A program made the position numbers and the translations under genes. Shown in pieces: positions 36,235 to 45,930 of a stretch of 64,000 bases of DNA (position 1 is the stretch's first letter; the number at the start of each line of letters is the position of its first letter). This DNA comes from Rhynchosporium graminicola (Eukaryota; Ascomycota; Leotiomycetes; Helotiales; Ploettnerulaceae). The notes under the pieces are model-generated. The model saw nothing but the letters and a program-made list of their open reading frames with translations, was not told the origin of the DNA and searched no databases. The stretch is taken from positions 1 through 64,000 of the forward strand of contig FJUW01000024.1 of assembly GCA_900074885.1 (NCBI GenBank). Direction: 5' to 3'.

Positions 36235-36596
36235 TTTATTTCCAAACTCCTGATAGCTTTGATATTTTGTTTTGTTTTGTTCTTCTACCTCGAGCATCCG
36301 TCGGACTTGCATTGTGCCTATTAGGTTGTTGAAGTACGCTCATGTACATAAGTTCTAGTGAAATATCTCTGTCTTCGGTCACGTGCTGGAGGGTTTCCAT
36401 AGCAATGATGCAATGTTTAGATAGGTGATTGAGACAGGAGGTAAATTTCTTGCGGATAGGCACCTTAGAGCCAAATTCAGGGGCAGAGGAATGGTTCTGG
36501 ATGGCAACTGCATGAACAGGTGACGATTCCTTCTTTAAAAAGTTATCCGAACAGAAAAATCACCAGAGGACGGTTCTGTCAGCAGTGAATTATTCG

Positions 36597-36642
36597 CTTA
36601 GTATACCTAATCGGGTCAAACCCGATTAGCAGGTATACTAAG
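36597..36642. repeat. Near-perfect 46-nt hairpin
   Basis: The outer arms CTTAGTATACCT (36597-36608) and AGGTATACTAAG (36631-36642) pair over 12 bp. The inner arms AATCGGGT (36609-36616) and ACCCGATT (36620-36627) pair over 8 bp around a CAA loop. The only irregularity is a 3-nt bulge, AGC, at 36628-36630. It lies between RNA units 1 and 2. It could be a miniature transposon core, a small-RNA precursor or a processing signal. Confidence 0.75.
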
Positions 36643-37213
36643 GCTTCTAGCCTAGAACCTCTTCTACGAATTACACAGAATTGATATCAGAAAGTCGATA
36701 TGTGCCACCCACCTACGGTACCGACAGATTCTCTGACGGTAGTAAAAGTGAGAGCCTCCTCGTTCTTCCTGATCAAATAATTGAATACAAATCACCTAGC
36801 TATATCTCAATACTTGGCATCCATATCAGCCTTTCAAAGTTAATAAAGTCATCTTACATACGGTGGGTTCAGTGAAAGTTTAATCTAGGTTGGCATGGCA
36901 TCTAGTACAAGCTGAAGTAGTTTGAGGGGGATAACAAATGAAAGAACTTTTATCCTTGCCCCGCGTCTGCCATTCAGGACTGTTCCTAGCTCTAAAATCG
37001 TTCCTAGTGAAGAATATTCTTACTCGGAACACGTGGAGATCCATCCCTAAGGATTTCCTTTTTTTGAACCCTCCATTATCAGGCCGAACAGCCCAATGAC
37101 CGTCACTTGATGGCTATTTGGCCGCTGCGCTTACCCCTAAAACACCTAGCAGTTCAAAAAGGGAATATCAAATTCAGTGTGACTCATATCAAAAGCCCCA
37201 GCAGCGAGATGGC

Positions 37214-37220
37214 TATATAG
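37214..37220 (+). promoter_or_regulatory. TATA box of RNA unit 2
   Basis: GGCTATATAGGG is a classical TATA box 177 bp before the unit 2 C box. Confidence 0.6.
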
Positions 37221-37384
37221 GGCGAGACTCCTCCTCAAATCTCAATATTTTCTGCCATGCTATGAAGGAGTACAGTGCCAGCAACCTGTCGTAGGATCAT
37301 TTACGACCCATTCCAATGTCGTTAACTATGAAGCGCGCAGCTGAGACTAGTGGATGGTCCACAGTACTTCACAGCTGCCGTCAT

Positions 37385-37489
37385 TGATCAGTGATGATAT
37401 CGCTTTGGATCAAACTTCACGAAACTGGGATTCCAATTCCAGGAAACCCAGTGGACTGTTGTTGACCATTGAGTGGGGCTCTGAGATCA
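37385..37489 (+). ncRNA. Box C/D snoRNA-like unit 2
   Basis: The C box GTGATGA (37391-37397) and D box CTGA (37481-37484) are closed by TGATC (37385-37389) with GATCA (37485-37489). The first 20 nt after the C box (TATCGCTTTGGAT) and the stretch TGTTGTTGACCATTGAGTGG before the D box align with unit 1 (TACCGCTTTCGAA and TGTTGGTTAACCACTGTGTG). The leader also matches: ATGTCGTTAACTATGAAGCGC and GCTGCCGTCATTGATC. The leader contains a separate hairpin, GTCGTA-GGATCATT-TACGAC, near 37288-37307. Probable independent transcription from the TATA box. Confidence 0.62.
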
Positions 37490-38603
37490 CCTCTCTCTTC
37501 GAGTCATGTCAATCCACGAGAACTTCACCTGCTATTTTCCCCCCTCAACACTCAGAGAGTCGATGTCACCTCGCCAGTCCATGTTGGAGTGTTCAATCTT
37601 ATCGCTTCCCAGCAAGATAAGGCACTACATGTTTTCCAATTTGGCCAACGCATGCTATAGAGCTTACCTTCCAAGAAAGTGCTAAATATTTCGGCAGTGA
37701 AGAACATCTGAACATGCTTAAACTTCCAGGAGGATCTCCGATGAATGGCTAATCAATCCAGCATCATGGTAGTACTCTGTCACCCCCATGTCGATTGTCT
37801 TGAGATGAACTTGGGAAATGCCAAACATCCACCCATCAACTAAACGGGCCTGGTCATATTCGTTTCCAACTTTGCGGTATAGCGAAGTTTGGAATTTGCT
37901 CAAAGCCACAGAATTCCTTTATGAATTTACCAGATGGAGCCTCTCTGTCATGACTCTTATATATGACATTATAAAGGCAACATAGGGTCTTTGGTATGCA
38001 GAAAGCTTTGGCATACTTGCAAGATATGTAAAAGTATTTGGAAAAGCTTTACCGTTCACGTTTTTTTCCAACCTCGAGAAATAGGATTTAATCCCGGAAA
38101 CCAAGCAGCAACACTACTCAAATCCACTCCCAGATCCAGTCCTCTTCCATGAAGACCTCACAATAAATAGTGTAATACTTACACATACCCAGATTCTACG
38201 GCCTCTTTTATCGACGCAGGAAGATCAAGTCCGATTAATGTGCTAGGTAAGCGCATTTGCAAGCCATAATTCCCTTTTAGAAGCTAAGAGGTCTGCTACA
38301 TACCATAATAGGATCGTAGTGAGTGTTAACGATGCAATTGCAATAGTGCCATGGAATTGAGAGACTATCAACATGCACCAGCAAGGGCAAGTGACGCTCC
38401 AAGCAAATTGGAAAACCTTCCCTTGTAAAGGATCCGCTCTCGAGACGTGTATTTGCATTCTACAACTTCTCGCATCCGTTAGATGGAAACACCGAAGGTC
38501 CCACCTGTCATGGCAAAAATAAGTGATTCTAGCCCTGCGGAAATTCAAGTGCCTGTGCCTGTTATAAACGCTGCGTCTAAAGGAGCGAAGAACAAAAACC
38601 TGC

Positions 38604-38610
38604 TATAAAT
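38604..38610 (+). promoter_or_regulatory. TATA box of RNA unit 3
   Basis: TATAAAT in GCTATAAATTGG, 209 bp before the unit 3 C box. Confidence 0.5.
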
Positions 38611-38805
38611 TGGTAACTTTCCAGGGGGAGAAACGAATGGACTAGTCTTTTGTTTCGGCCGGTCAATTTAATGTCGGCTCTTACTATCACACGCAAACGA
38701 TGAAAGACACTGCCCTGTTTTTGATCATTCGATCTTTATGGATAATTCTGTCAACATGTAGCGCACCCAGATTTTGCAGCGGTCGACAAGTGTACGTTTG
38801 CTACA

Positions 38806-38935
38806 TTGATCTCTGATGATACCGCTTTGAACAATAGACAGTCTAATCCATGCGATTGGTTTCTCGATCCTCTTTCCGGTTGGATGGCCAGACCTGAGAG
38901 GCAGCTGCGCTGCTGTTGATATGTTTGAGACGACT
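38806..38935 (+). ncRNA. Degenerate box C/D snoRNA-like unit 3
   Basis: CTGATGATACCGCTTTGAAC (38813 onward) repeats the C-box region of units 1 and 2, including the downstream TACCGCTTT. The expected D box reads TTGA (38925-38928) instead of CTGA, and the sequence after it cannot pair with the TTGATCT before the C box. The leader shares only TGTAGCGCACCCAG-like fragments with its neighbours. I take it as a decayed family member. Confidence 0.4.
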
Positions 38936-39527
38936 TCCATTTGCGCGCTTTTCGCCACTTCCATTCATCTCTTTTCCATGATATGTGTTTGGGAGAGATC
39001 CAGCTTACTTCCTTTCCTATATCATTCTTTCAGGTAAGCTGGCCTCGAATTTGCGAGGAAACAATGACTGACCCTATTTACAAAGACGTCATATTACGCA
39101 GTATTTAGGGGGAGGCGGGGAGGGAGCAATGCTGTATATTGCGACACAATTGCACAGCTATTGAGCTTACAATTCGTCTGAATTGTGTACATAGCAAGTC
39201 GCTTGAACTCGATCCAAGTGATCTGCAGAAGTGGAGAGATCCTAGGATCTGACCTGAACAGCTCATCACTGACCTCGTGACTCATCGCCCCCAAATGCCT
39301 CGGGCTAGGCTACTGGTGTGCAGTCTGGCATAAATTCACTCCAGTATTATGACTCTCCGTAATGTGAAGGTTTCTACATCGAGTTATGTTGAAAAGAAAA
39401 GGATGTAGCTGGACTAAGGTACCTAAAGGTGATACCAGAATGAACTGAACGCGCCAAGGATCATCAATTCCCGTTGCATCACATCAACATGACTTTTTCG
39501 CTTAGCATCACGCTAGCAACATCAAGC

Positions 39528-39534
39528 TATAAAT
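39528..39534 (+). promoter_or_regulatory. TATA box of RNA unit 4
   Basis: AGCTATAAATTTC, 175 bp before the unit 4 C box. Confidence 0.5.
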
Positions 39535-39696
39535 TTCTCCCTCGCCCAACGACAAACTTATGTTCATTCAGGAACGTTTCAAAACTCACATCCTTCATGT
39601 CCCATGGGGACCCATGGGGAGGTTTAATAGATGCCGTCGCTATCAACAAGTTGTGCGGCCAAGGCTAGATGATGGCCTCCAGCGCTCTTCATGGTC

Positions 39697-39812
39697 TGAT
39701 CGCTGATGAAATTCGCTCTAGAGTGGTCTCAAATATTTTTAAGGCGGTCGCAGGCAGCAGTGTCTACGGCCATCTATATGGATACCTCCTTAGCGTCGAT
39801 TCTGAAATTAAT
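39697..39812 (+). ncRNA. Box C/D snoRNA-like unit 4, probably decayed
   Basis: CTGATGA (39703-39709) follows TGATCG as in unit 5, and CTGA (39802-39805) follows CCTTAGCGTCGATT, almost the pre-D sequence of units 5 and 6. The terminal stem is lost, because AATTAA follows the D box where the others have GATCA. The interval between boxes is 92 nt against 57 in unit 5, with extra sequence (AAGGCGGTCGCAGGCAGCAG) in the middle. A run of seven or eight T follows. About 130 bp downstream remain alignable with the downstream region of unit 5. Confidence 0.42.
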
Positions 39813-40420
39813 TCTTATTTTTTTGTTCTCTGGCTTCGAAATTTTCTTTTTGGACATTTTATCTCTTCTACCATGTTCGAATATGCCGTTGAAATTTGCT
39901 GGGCGTTGAGAGACTGTGCTCAAAGAGCCTGAGATGTAAAGAGATTGTTTAAACATTGTTGAATATATGCTTCGCGCCTGTAATTGGTATCCAAAAGTTA
40001 TTTTGGTTCGATTTCAAAGGTACGTATGCTTTGTTTACATAGATCCGCAGCATGGTTTCTACATCCAAACGTGCAAATTGCAAAAGTCACCCGATCCCGA
40101 CAATCCTCAAACAAATTTGAGTTGCTTTCATTATAATTCAAACGTGACTAGAACAACGGCCAGTCATCTATCGTAATATTGTCAGGCTCGGATTTTGACT
40201 ACCTGCGCAAAGAGTCAAGACTATAAAAAGTGAGGTGATGCTAATCTATGATGGAAGCCTTATTACATGCCAATAGTCTCTCCCTGCCCCCTCCCTAGAT
40301 CAGAGATAAAGATTAAGAAAAACTAGCGGCATGACACTACGCGATCGCTCTAAACCGCCTTCTAAATTAACTGCAAGATTTTTCGCCAAGCCTGATGACT
40401 CATCCAGCGTATTTCACGAC

Positions 40421-40427
40421 TATAAAT
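40421..40427 (+). promoter_or_regulatory. TATA box of RNA unit 5
   Basis: GACTATAAATATC, 180 bp before the unit 5 C box. Confidence 0.55.
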
Positions 40428-40593
40428 ATCTTGAACCTCCCTCCCACGTACCTATACTATCATCGAGTTGTAATTCGTAACAATGTCGCTTAATTGCAAG
40501 GGCTAGGGATTGGGGATTCTTAGTACCTAAGAATGCCGTCTGAAAAGAAGAATGCGAGCTAGTCGGCGGCTCATCACTTGTGGCTCACTCTTC

Positions 40594-40674
40594 TTGATCG
40601 CTGATGAAATTCGGTTTGGTGCTGTCTGCGTCTTATCAACGTAGCTGTTATCCTTGCGTCAATTCTGAGATCAA
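40594..40674 (+). ncRNA. Box C/D snoRNA-like unit 5, possible 18S rRNA guide
   Basis: This is the best-formed member. It is 81 nt, with terminal stem TTGATC (40594-40599) and GATCAA (40669-40674), C box CTGATGA (40601-40607, C for the usual purine) and D box CTGA (40665-40668). The 14 nt before the D box, TCCTTGCGTCAATT, are complementary with one mismatch to AATTGACGGAAGGG, which I recall as a universally conserved segment of 18S rRNA. That is where a methylation guide should pair. The leader holds ATGCCGTCTGAAAAGAAGAA and GCGAGCTAGTCGG, shared with units 6 and 7. TTTTTG follows the RNA. Confidence 0.62.
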
Positions 40675-41073
40675 CACCTACCTTATGTTTTTGTTTGCTA
40701 GCTTGGATATATTCTTTTTTGAACATGTTCCTTCGCTCTTTTACTGTGTTTGAATATGTCGTTTGTGTGCTGTGTTATGTAGATTTACAGCATGCTTTTT
40801 GCGTGGAATATCGAATAAAACGAGCCGGCTGTTCCAGCAGCGTTAAAACGAGATTATTTGCTCTCAAGCTAGAGGGTACTTTCACCTTGAGCATAACGAT
40901 GTGCAATCTTTACTTGTAAAGTGATGGGCTTGTATTGTGACATTCCTGGAAACGGAGAACCACGAAATCGTAGTACCTAATGAGCCAGCCTAGGGACGTC
41001 TATCTGGCTTAAAGTGCCGTCCGAAGACAGCGCGAGCCAGTCGGCCGCTCGAAGCACGAATGATATCCGTCTT

Positions 41074-41152
41074 TGATCAGTGATGGAATTCGCTTCGGTG
41101 CTTTCTACACTATATCAATCTGGTCGCCTCCTTAGCGTCAGTTCTGAGATCA
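41074..41152 (+). ncRNA. Box C/D snoRNA-like unit 6
   Basis: It is 79 nt with stem TGATC (41074-41078) and GATCA (41148-41152), C box GTGATGG (41080-41086, last base G for A) and D box CTGA (41144-41147). The pre-D segment CCTTAGCGTCAGTT matches units 4 and 5. The C-box side, GGAATTCGCTTCGGTGCTTTC, matches unit 5 (GAAATTCGGTTTGGTGCTGTC). The leader GTGCCGTCCGAAGACAGCGC and GAGCCAGTCGGCCGCTC is the clearest version of the shared leader and can form a GC-rich hairpin. No TATA box is visible at the expected place, so it may depend on read-through from unit 5. Confidence 0.55.
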
Positions 41153-41941
41153 CTTCTCGTGTTTTTGTTGATTGACTTGAGCTTTCTTTTCAATGCTGCT
41201 TGCTTTCCATGCTGCTTTTCTATCTCTCGTTGAGTTTCAAAAATGGCCGTGGTAGTCCAAGAGATACATGTAGAATTCAAGAGAGGGGACTGATTTAATT
41301 GGATATTCAGTCTCACCAATTTTCAGCAGTTGGTCGATCAGTGTTCTGTCAGAACCTTTTTGCTTGTTCGTCGCTGGTTAGGATTCTGATGCTTTGTTTA
41401 TATCGGTATGTAGGATACATCGATTTCGGCGTCTAGTAATGGGACAGGTATAAGTTTTGTGGTAGCATCATATCTCAGGAATTTTTGAGTCCCCTCACTG
41501 TGATTTCAATTTGATAAGAAGGAGGCGTGATTTTTACTCATGAAGCTGGTTCGTAAGAGAACCAACAACCAGCAGAGTGAGTATCGGGGACTCTAGACAG
41601 AACGATATCAATAAACCAGATCCCAGCGCATGGAAGCCACGTTTTCGGATTCATCTAGTGCCTGAAGATTACGCCTGAGATCGCGCGACTGTCCTGATCC
41701 GCTTCCACAACAACCACAAGCTTACTAAGCCGATGACTCACTCGCCTTACTCCCGCGTCTACGAATACCTCCAAGGTCTTTCAACTCTTGAAAACTTTTC
41801 TACCATGGAGGGGACCTGGGAAGGGATCATAAAAGTCGTTACCACAGGGGCTAGGTGCCAAGCAGGAATCTTCAGTAGAGGTGCCGTTCAGAAGAAGAGC
41901 GCGAGCTTACCGGCAGCTCAAGACCTTGCGCCTCTCTTCTT

Positions 41942-42052
41942 TGATCAGTGATGATACCTCCCTAGACGAGTCTTGTGTAAAGATTCGACGATGCTTCGAT
42001 GTTGAAAGGTTGGAGCGCTGTGGATCTCTAGGGCAGTGGGCTTCTGAGATCA
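41942..42052 (+). ncRNA. Box C/D snoRNA-like unit 7
   Basis: Stem TGATC (41942-41946) and GATCA (42048-42052), C box GTGATGA (41948-41954), D box CTGA (42044-42047), 111 nt in all. The pre-D segment (GGGCAGTGGGCTT) resembles unit 2 (GAGTGGGGCT) rather than units 4-6. The leader has GTGCCGTTCAGAAGAAGAGC and GCGAGCTTACCGGCAGCTC, like units 5 and 6. No TATA box is evident about 180 bp upstream. Confidence 0.55.
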
Positions 42053-44036
42053 CTAAATCTTTTGACTTTTCACTACTCTGTTGCAAATACCTCCCCGATA
42101 ATTTGTCGCCGTCCATGTTACCGTCGCCTCAGAGTTTGTTGTTAAACTCGTTCGATCTGGGGAAATAAAGCAAAATCATCTGCGCTGAAGGTCATGCCCT
42201 AGTTATGGATGTTGTTCTGCTAGATGTTGGCTCCTCATTCTAGGATAATTAGGTATATTTTCTGTGTGCGAACTATCAATTTGAGTCGCTTGCCCGTTCC
42301 TCATCGTGATGGTGTACTGTGAGCCGCCTCTATACGCTGAACAGTTAATATCAGCTCCATACCCATGTGGTCTGTGTCTAATATTCTTAAACCCTGAAAA
42401 CATTCTCTACCTTACTGCACAAGAAATCTCCGATCCAGGTTGGCAAAGGGTGTAGGTAAAAGTCGATTAATATATGACTCTCGCCAATTTCTTTCTCTAT
42501 TGTGATCGAAGGAGGTCAGATCCCCCATCGACTTGTTCAAGTATGCCGTCTGTTTGCTCTCCTTTGCCATTCGTTCGGTGAGCAAGATAAAAAACAGAGA
42601 GCTTTTGTCCACTCAAGCAGCGCTCCCAAGCCCTTAACGCATCATCCCCGGAAGCTTGCGCGATAGCTTTATGGCCGTGCGCTTCTCTTTCTTGTCAATA
42701 TCAATTCTGCTAGCTTCGTCTGCTTGGCTGCTTTTCCCTTCTTCAAACTCTAAAAAAATATCATAGGTAAAGTCACCATTCGATAGGCGCTAAGATAAGT
42801 ACCGAGTCTTATTTCGGATTCTAATACGCGGTCGTAGAGGATTATTCTGCCGACATCTGGGTACAAACCCATTGTTGTTTACTCAGGAAACATGATCGGT
42901 CAATCGAGGTCAGACAAAGGTCCTCAAAGCAAAGGAATTAAGACAACACGATTAAAAAAAGCCTCAAATAATGCGCTTGCTGTCCTCCTGAAACCTGAAA
43001 TTGATATAGTGATACGTATATACTCAAATATCGATCTAGGCAGCCATGAAAGTCTTGACCTTGCCTCCGGGCTGGATGGCAGGAAGTCATCGTAGAAAGC
43101 ACATCAACCGGGAAACAAGATAGTATGAGAGTAACGAGCAATTTGAACTTTTGAATCAGAACGAGTATTCAATTGCGAAATTGCTAACAAGGGAAAGAAA
43201 ACATGCAGACAATCTTGCTGGCTATCAGTACATAGTAAAGCTACTCGAAACCTAAATATACCTAGAGTACAAGTAAGGATGCCTACGTCGAAGGGTCTCC
43301 ATCAGAACCAAACATATGACGCAAGAGACTGAACTTACTTAAAAAAAAATGAAAAATTATTACCCAAGGTTCTATAAAGGGTACGGGGCGGATCCAATTC
43401 GCGACGGGCGAAGTCCAGGAGCTAGCAGATGACTGAACTTCGATGTCAATCTACTACTCAACCACTTATTAACATTGAATAAAAGCTCGCTAAACAGAAA
43501 GAGCTGATTTATGTATTTGTTCTCATATATATAATGAAGCTTATACCTAGAGAAAATTTTATATATACTATGAAACTTGGGGCCTTTTTGATGTACCTGG
43601 TCCTCGCTTGATTTCGCCTATCACGAACTTGGGCCGCCTCGGTATAGAAATGTATAATGAGTGTGCGCGCACTAAGTACTAGTTTTATGAGCTTAGTGTG
43701 TGTAACGTATATCAGCGGTAGTAGTACTACCTAGGTACTTTCGCTCAAGACTACGGCTTACTCGATCGAGAATCAAGTATGTGATGTCCCGGAGGAAATA
43801 ATCATGATTGGTTAGCTTCATTAGCTCATGATGCTGTGTTAGAGACTCAATGGAATAGCCGGATTAGCGTACTTGTTGGTCAGTTCCTACTGCTAAAGCG
43901 TGAATATTCGACCCTAGAATTCTTTTCTCGTTAATAAAATCCAATTTGAAAGCTATTAATTTGCAAGAAGAATAACCAGCACGTTACAACAGGACCCAAT
44001 CCCTTATTGTCGACCATCGAGCTGCGACTTCTAACA
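42053..44036. other. Intergenic after the RNA-like cluster, no gene supported
   Basis: Open frames here are short (under 90 codons) and overlapping on both strands, without domains. No further C/D-type units, tRNA genes or repeats were seen. Confidence 0.5.
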
Positions 44037-45470
44037 ATGGCGAAGCCTCAAGCGTGTACAAATGTCGACTGCACTGATATATTTCCCCCATGGGTTTACA
44101 GATGGGTACTTGTAAAAGTGCAACAAAAGCTAGAAAATCGGATGTTTAAAAATCAGGATATTTTGAACGCAGCCAGCGAAAAGCGCCGGTTGGCCTTCGC
44201 AGAGTCCATCCAGCGGCAGACAAGGGATTTTGATGCCAAAGAGAGGCGAATCTGGGACCACGCTCGTTATCATTTCTTTTCTAAGCTCTTAGTGGGAGTT
44301 TTTCTTTCCAAGATCAATATTTGAGGTATGGAATACTAATCCATAGCAGGATGGCGGAGTGAAGAAAGCACGCCAGGAAACCGTTCCCGCCTACACCTTT
44401 GAACGCTTTCTCGAGCTCCCAGTAGAGCTTAAATTACAAATTTGGTCCATGGGAGCTCGCAGTGAGCCCCCAAAATTCCATACAATCCTCCCACTGAGCT
44501 ACGATATAGTGGATCCTATGAGAAAGGCACCTTTGGGCCAACCTGTAATCACCGGAAGTAGTCGAATACTTCAAGAGCGACCTTTCAAGAAAATACCAGC
44601 CATTCTTCAAGTCTGTCATCTTTCCCGTCTCCTTTCAGAGAAAGTATATACACGCATGAGATGTTATGGTAAAAAGGCCGTTCGCACATGGGATTCGGAA
44701 GGATACTTCAATACCCTATATGACGATTTCTATTTTGGGGAGCACTCTTGGGAATCTTTCAAGATCTTGATCGATGTCGTGAGCCAGCAGAATACGACCC
44801 GCCAGCTCAAAACAAAGGTTCAGCGTGATATGAACAGACTACTTAAGATACGGAACCTGTTCATCGACTTTCGCATCCTCGTAGATGCTCCAATCAGTAT
44901 TTGTAAGTGGTGATGCAGAGAAGTCCAGATTTCATTTCGGAAAATCCTAAGATCACATCTTTCTCGAGACCTATTATGCGCCCTTTTCGTCAAACTCTCG
45001 ATGTAACCATTACTAACGCCCTTGTTTTCTTAGGGGCAGAGTTTGCAAACTTGACGAAAATCACAATTGTGACATATCCGTTAATTCAGTTCAACCGCGA
45101 CGTACCAAGATCAGACGAAAAGCTCGCATTCGTGAAAGCTCAAAAAGGCACATTATTTGGCAATTGCGCAGCTTGGGTACGCAAAGTCGTTTCCGCTGCT
45201 CTGGAGAAGGTCAAAAGTAAACATCCTGAGTGGAACGTTCCCAAGGTTGAGGCTCTGGTCCGAAAATTGGGGGGCGACAGCGATGGCATGCTTGTAGAGA
45301 GCTGGACAGACGACCTCGCTGAGTATAAAAGGGCCGACATGAAAGTAGAGTGGTGTACTGTGAGCGAGAATTCGATTTGGTATGAGCGCGCCAGGATACG
45401 CTTGAAGAGTACCATTGCCCCCGCGGATATCGAGGAATTGATGACCGCCTTTCATCCACATCAATCTTAA
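44037..45470 (+). CDS. 2EXR-domain protein, function unknown
   Basis: Three exons fit: 44037-44291, 44350-44902 and 45034-45470, giving 414 residues. Intron 1 ends TACTAAT...GCAG and joins in phase 0; its donor GTGGGA is weak, and a GTTTTT six bases on would also keep the frame. Intron 2 has textbook signals (GTAAGT, TACTAAC, TTTTCTTAG). The ATG in ACAATGGCG is chosen because the upstream extension has no ATG. The N-terminus begins MAKPQACTNVDCTDIFPPWV with a basic helix after it. Exon 2 has TFERFLELPVELKLQIW, the F..LP.E....IW signature of 2EXR proteins, a large family in Leotiomycetes with no known biochemical role. Nothing suggests a secreted or membrane protein. Confidence 0.82.
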
Positions 45471-45930
45471 TCGGTATCGTGTAGGCATAAGAGTAAACTT
45501 GTGGGCATATATTTGCGACATTGATAGTAGCTATACAAATACACATCTCCCTGCCCTAAGAGTTTATACACTGTCATCACGAGTGACAGTGGAAACTTGG
45601 ACATCAGCCTCCAGAGCTGTTCTTCACAGAAGCTTTCTGTTGAACAGTGACTCGTAAGGTTTTTGCCGTTCATTCAATTCAACATTTCAATTAAACCTAT
45701 CAGCATATTAGACTCTAAGAGGACATCAGACCACATCGTGTCTCGCGATCTTCTTTCTAACGTCGCGAATCATATTCACATCACGATCGTCATTACCCTT
45801 ACCCAAAGACAACACCGGAGATGTGAGTGAAGCAAAAGACAAGAATCATGCGTCTATCAAATTTCGATACAAAATTGATTATCTTCGTCCATCTTCCCAC
45901 ATCGGGTGCTCCACTACACATATTCCAGCC

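Noticed and set aside
39669..39932. Open frames of 60-90 codons inside the RNA-like cluster (for example 39669-39932, 40695-40919, 37354-37620)
   Set aside because: They overlap the conserved RNA cores in different frames from unit to unit, so the conservation is not at the protein level, and none has a domain.
35709..42052. Identification of the RNA-like units as U3 snoRNA genes
   Set aside because: Only unit 2 has a partial box-A string, the GAC box is not seen, and the conserved C/D cores resemble ordinary guide snoRNAs more than the U3 3' domain.
44007..44324. Stand-alone 105-residue protein at 44007-44324
   Set aside because: The first codon is TTG; the ATG is at 44037, and splicing to 44350 joins it to the 2EXR frame.
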